From Paludibacteraceae bacterium (lineage in GTDB: Bacteria > Bacteroidota > Bacteroidia > Bacteroidales > Paludibacteraceae), in contig JAGCLW010000014.1 in the NCBI GenBank assembly GCA_017646805.1, positions 1 to 64,000 of the forward strand: DNA of 64,000 nucleotides, in the 5' to 3' direction. A model generated the notes under the pieces. It was not told the DNA's origin and ran no database searches. It worked only from the letters and a program-made list of their open reading frames with translations. Position 1 is the stretch's first letter, and every line of letters begins with the position of its first letter. Both the position numbers and the translations under genes were made by a program. Of the stretch, positions 63,949 to 64,000 are shown piece after piece.

Positions 63949-64000
63949 AAAGCGTTTTTTTTTAGTTTTGTTTTGTTTAGTTTTTAATCGCACGAATGCG

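Overview
The window reads as chromosomal DNA of an AT-rich member of the Bacteroidota, most likely order Bacteroidales. Four things point there. Many genes are preceded by the phylum's -7 promoter element TAnnTTTG. Shine-Dalgarno sequences are absent at nearly all start codons I inspected. Lineage families such as DUF3276/PUR-alpha, DUF4290, DUF3078, DUF4421 and long NusB are present. There are also proteins for the type IX secretion system (T9SS): one cargo with a type A sorting domain, one with a type B (gliding-motility/CHU_C) sorting domain, and an outer-membrane lipoprotein with the PorE domain order. No plasmid, phage, transposon or CRISPR signs were seen; the species cannot be fixed from the sequence alone.

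Layout. 1-8.9 kb: end of engB, a T9SS cargo, tRNA-Arg and tRNA-Thr, a DUF486 membrane protein, a TtcA-family thiolase, a triple-LysM protein, a second T9SS cargo and a PcrA/UvrD helicase. 8.9-21.7 kb, all on the minus strand: nifJ, metA, a sugar nucleotidyltransferase-galE pair, infC-rpmI-rplT, argS-thrS and a PUR-alpha-like gene. 21.8-26.9 kb: nusB-yajC-ybbR-coaE, rlmD and a small secreted protein. 27-33.8 kb (minus): porE-like gene, thyA, folA, a cation/proton antiporter, lemA and two TPM-domain genes. 33.9-39.9 kb (plus): nitroreductase-dnaB-DUF3078-MATE, then a hemerythrin/RIC-like protein coupled to a LuxR-type regulator. 39.9-43.9 kb is the one clearly accessory island: a structured leader followed by a type III restriction-modification pair. 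43.9-52.5 kb: tsaB-DUF4290-murA, lysS-malic enzyme, and recR with a membrane protein, a HAD phosphatase and a glycosyltransferase. 52.5-61.7 kb: a small HsdR_N-type nuclease divergent from holA, a class A penicillin-binding protein, a TPR protein, comF, radA and DUF4421. 61.7-64 kb (minus): an unrecognised secreted protein and a DUF389 membrane protein whose base composition is far richer in G+C than the rest.

Most of the window is ordinary housekeeping. The points most worth a second look are: the nested, mutually exclusive hairpins between a -7 element and the restriction-modification genes; an in-frame TGA that removes the last 41 codons of the Res subunit, and the patchwork base composition of both subunits; infC, which can only start at AUU/AUC behind a strong Shine-Dalgarno; a LuxR-type regulator whose receiver has lost its phosphoacceptor aspartate; MurA with Asp in place of the fosfomycin-target Cys; and a four-copy 11-bp direct repeat in front of radA. 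Where 300 bases or more lack a protein gene (1768-2068 and 39841-40185) the space holds tRNAs and the structured leader.
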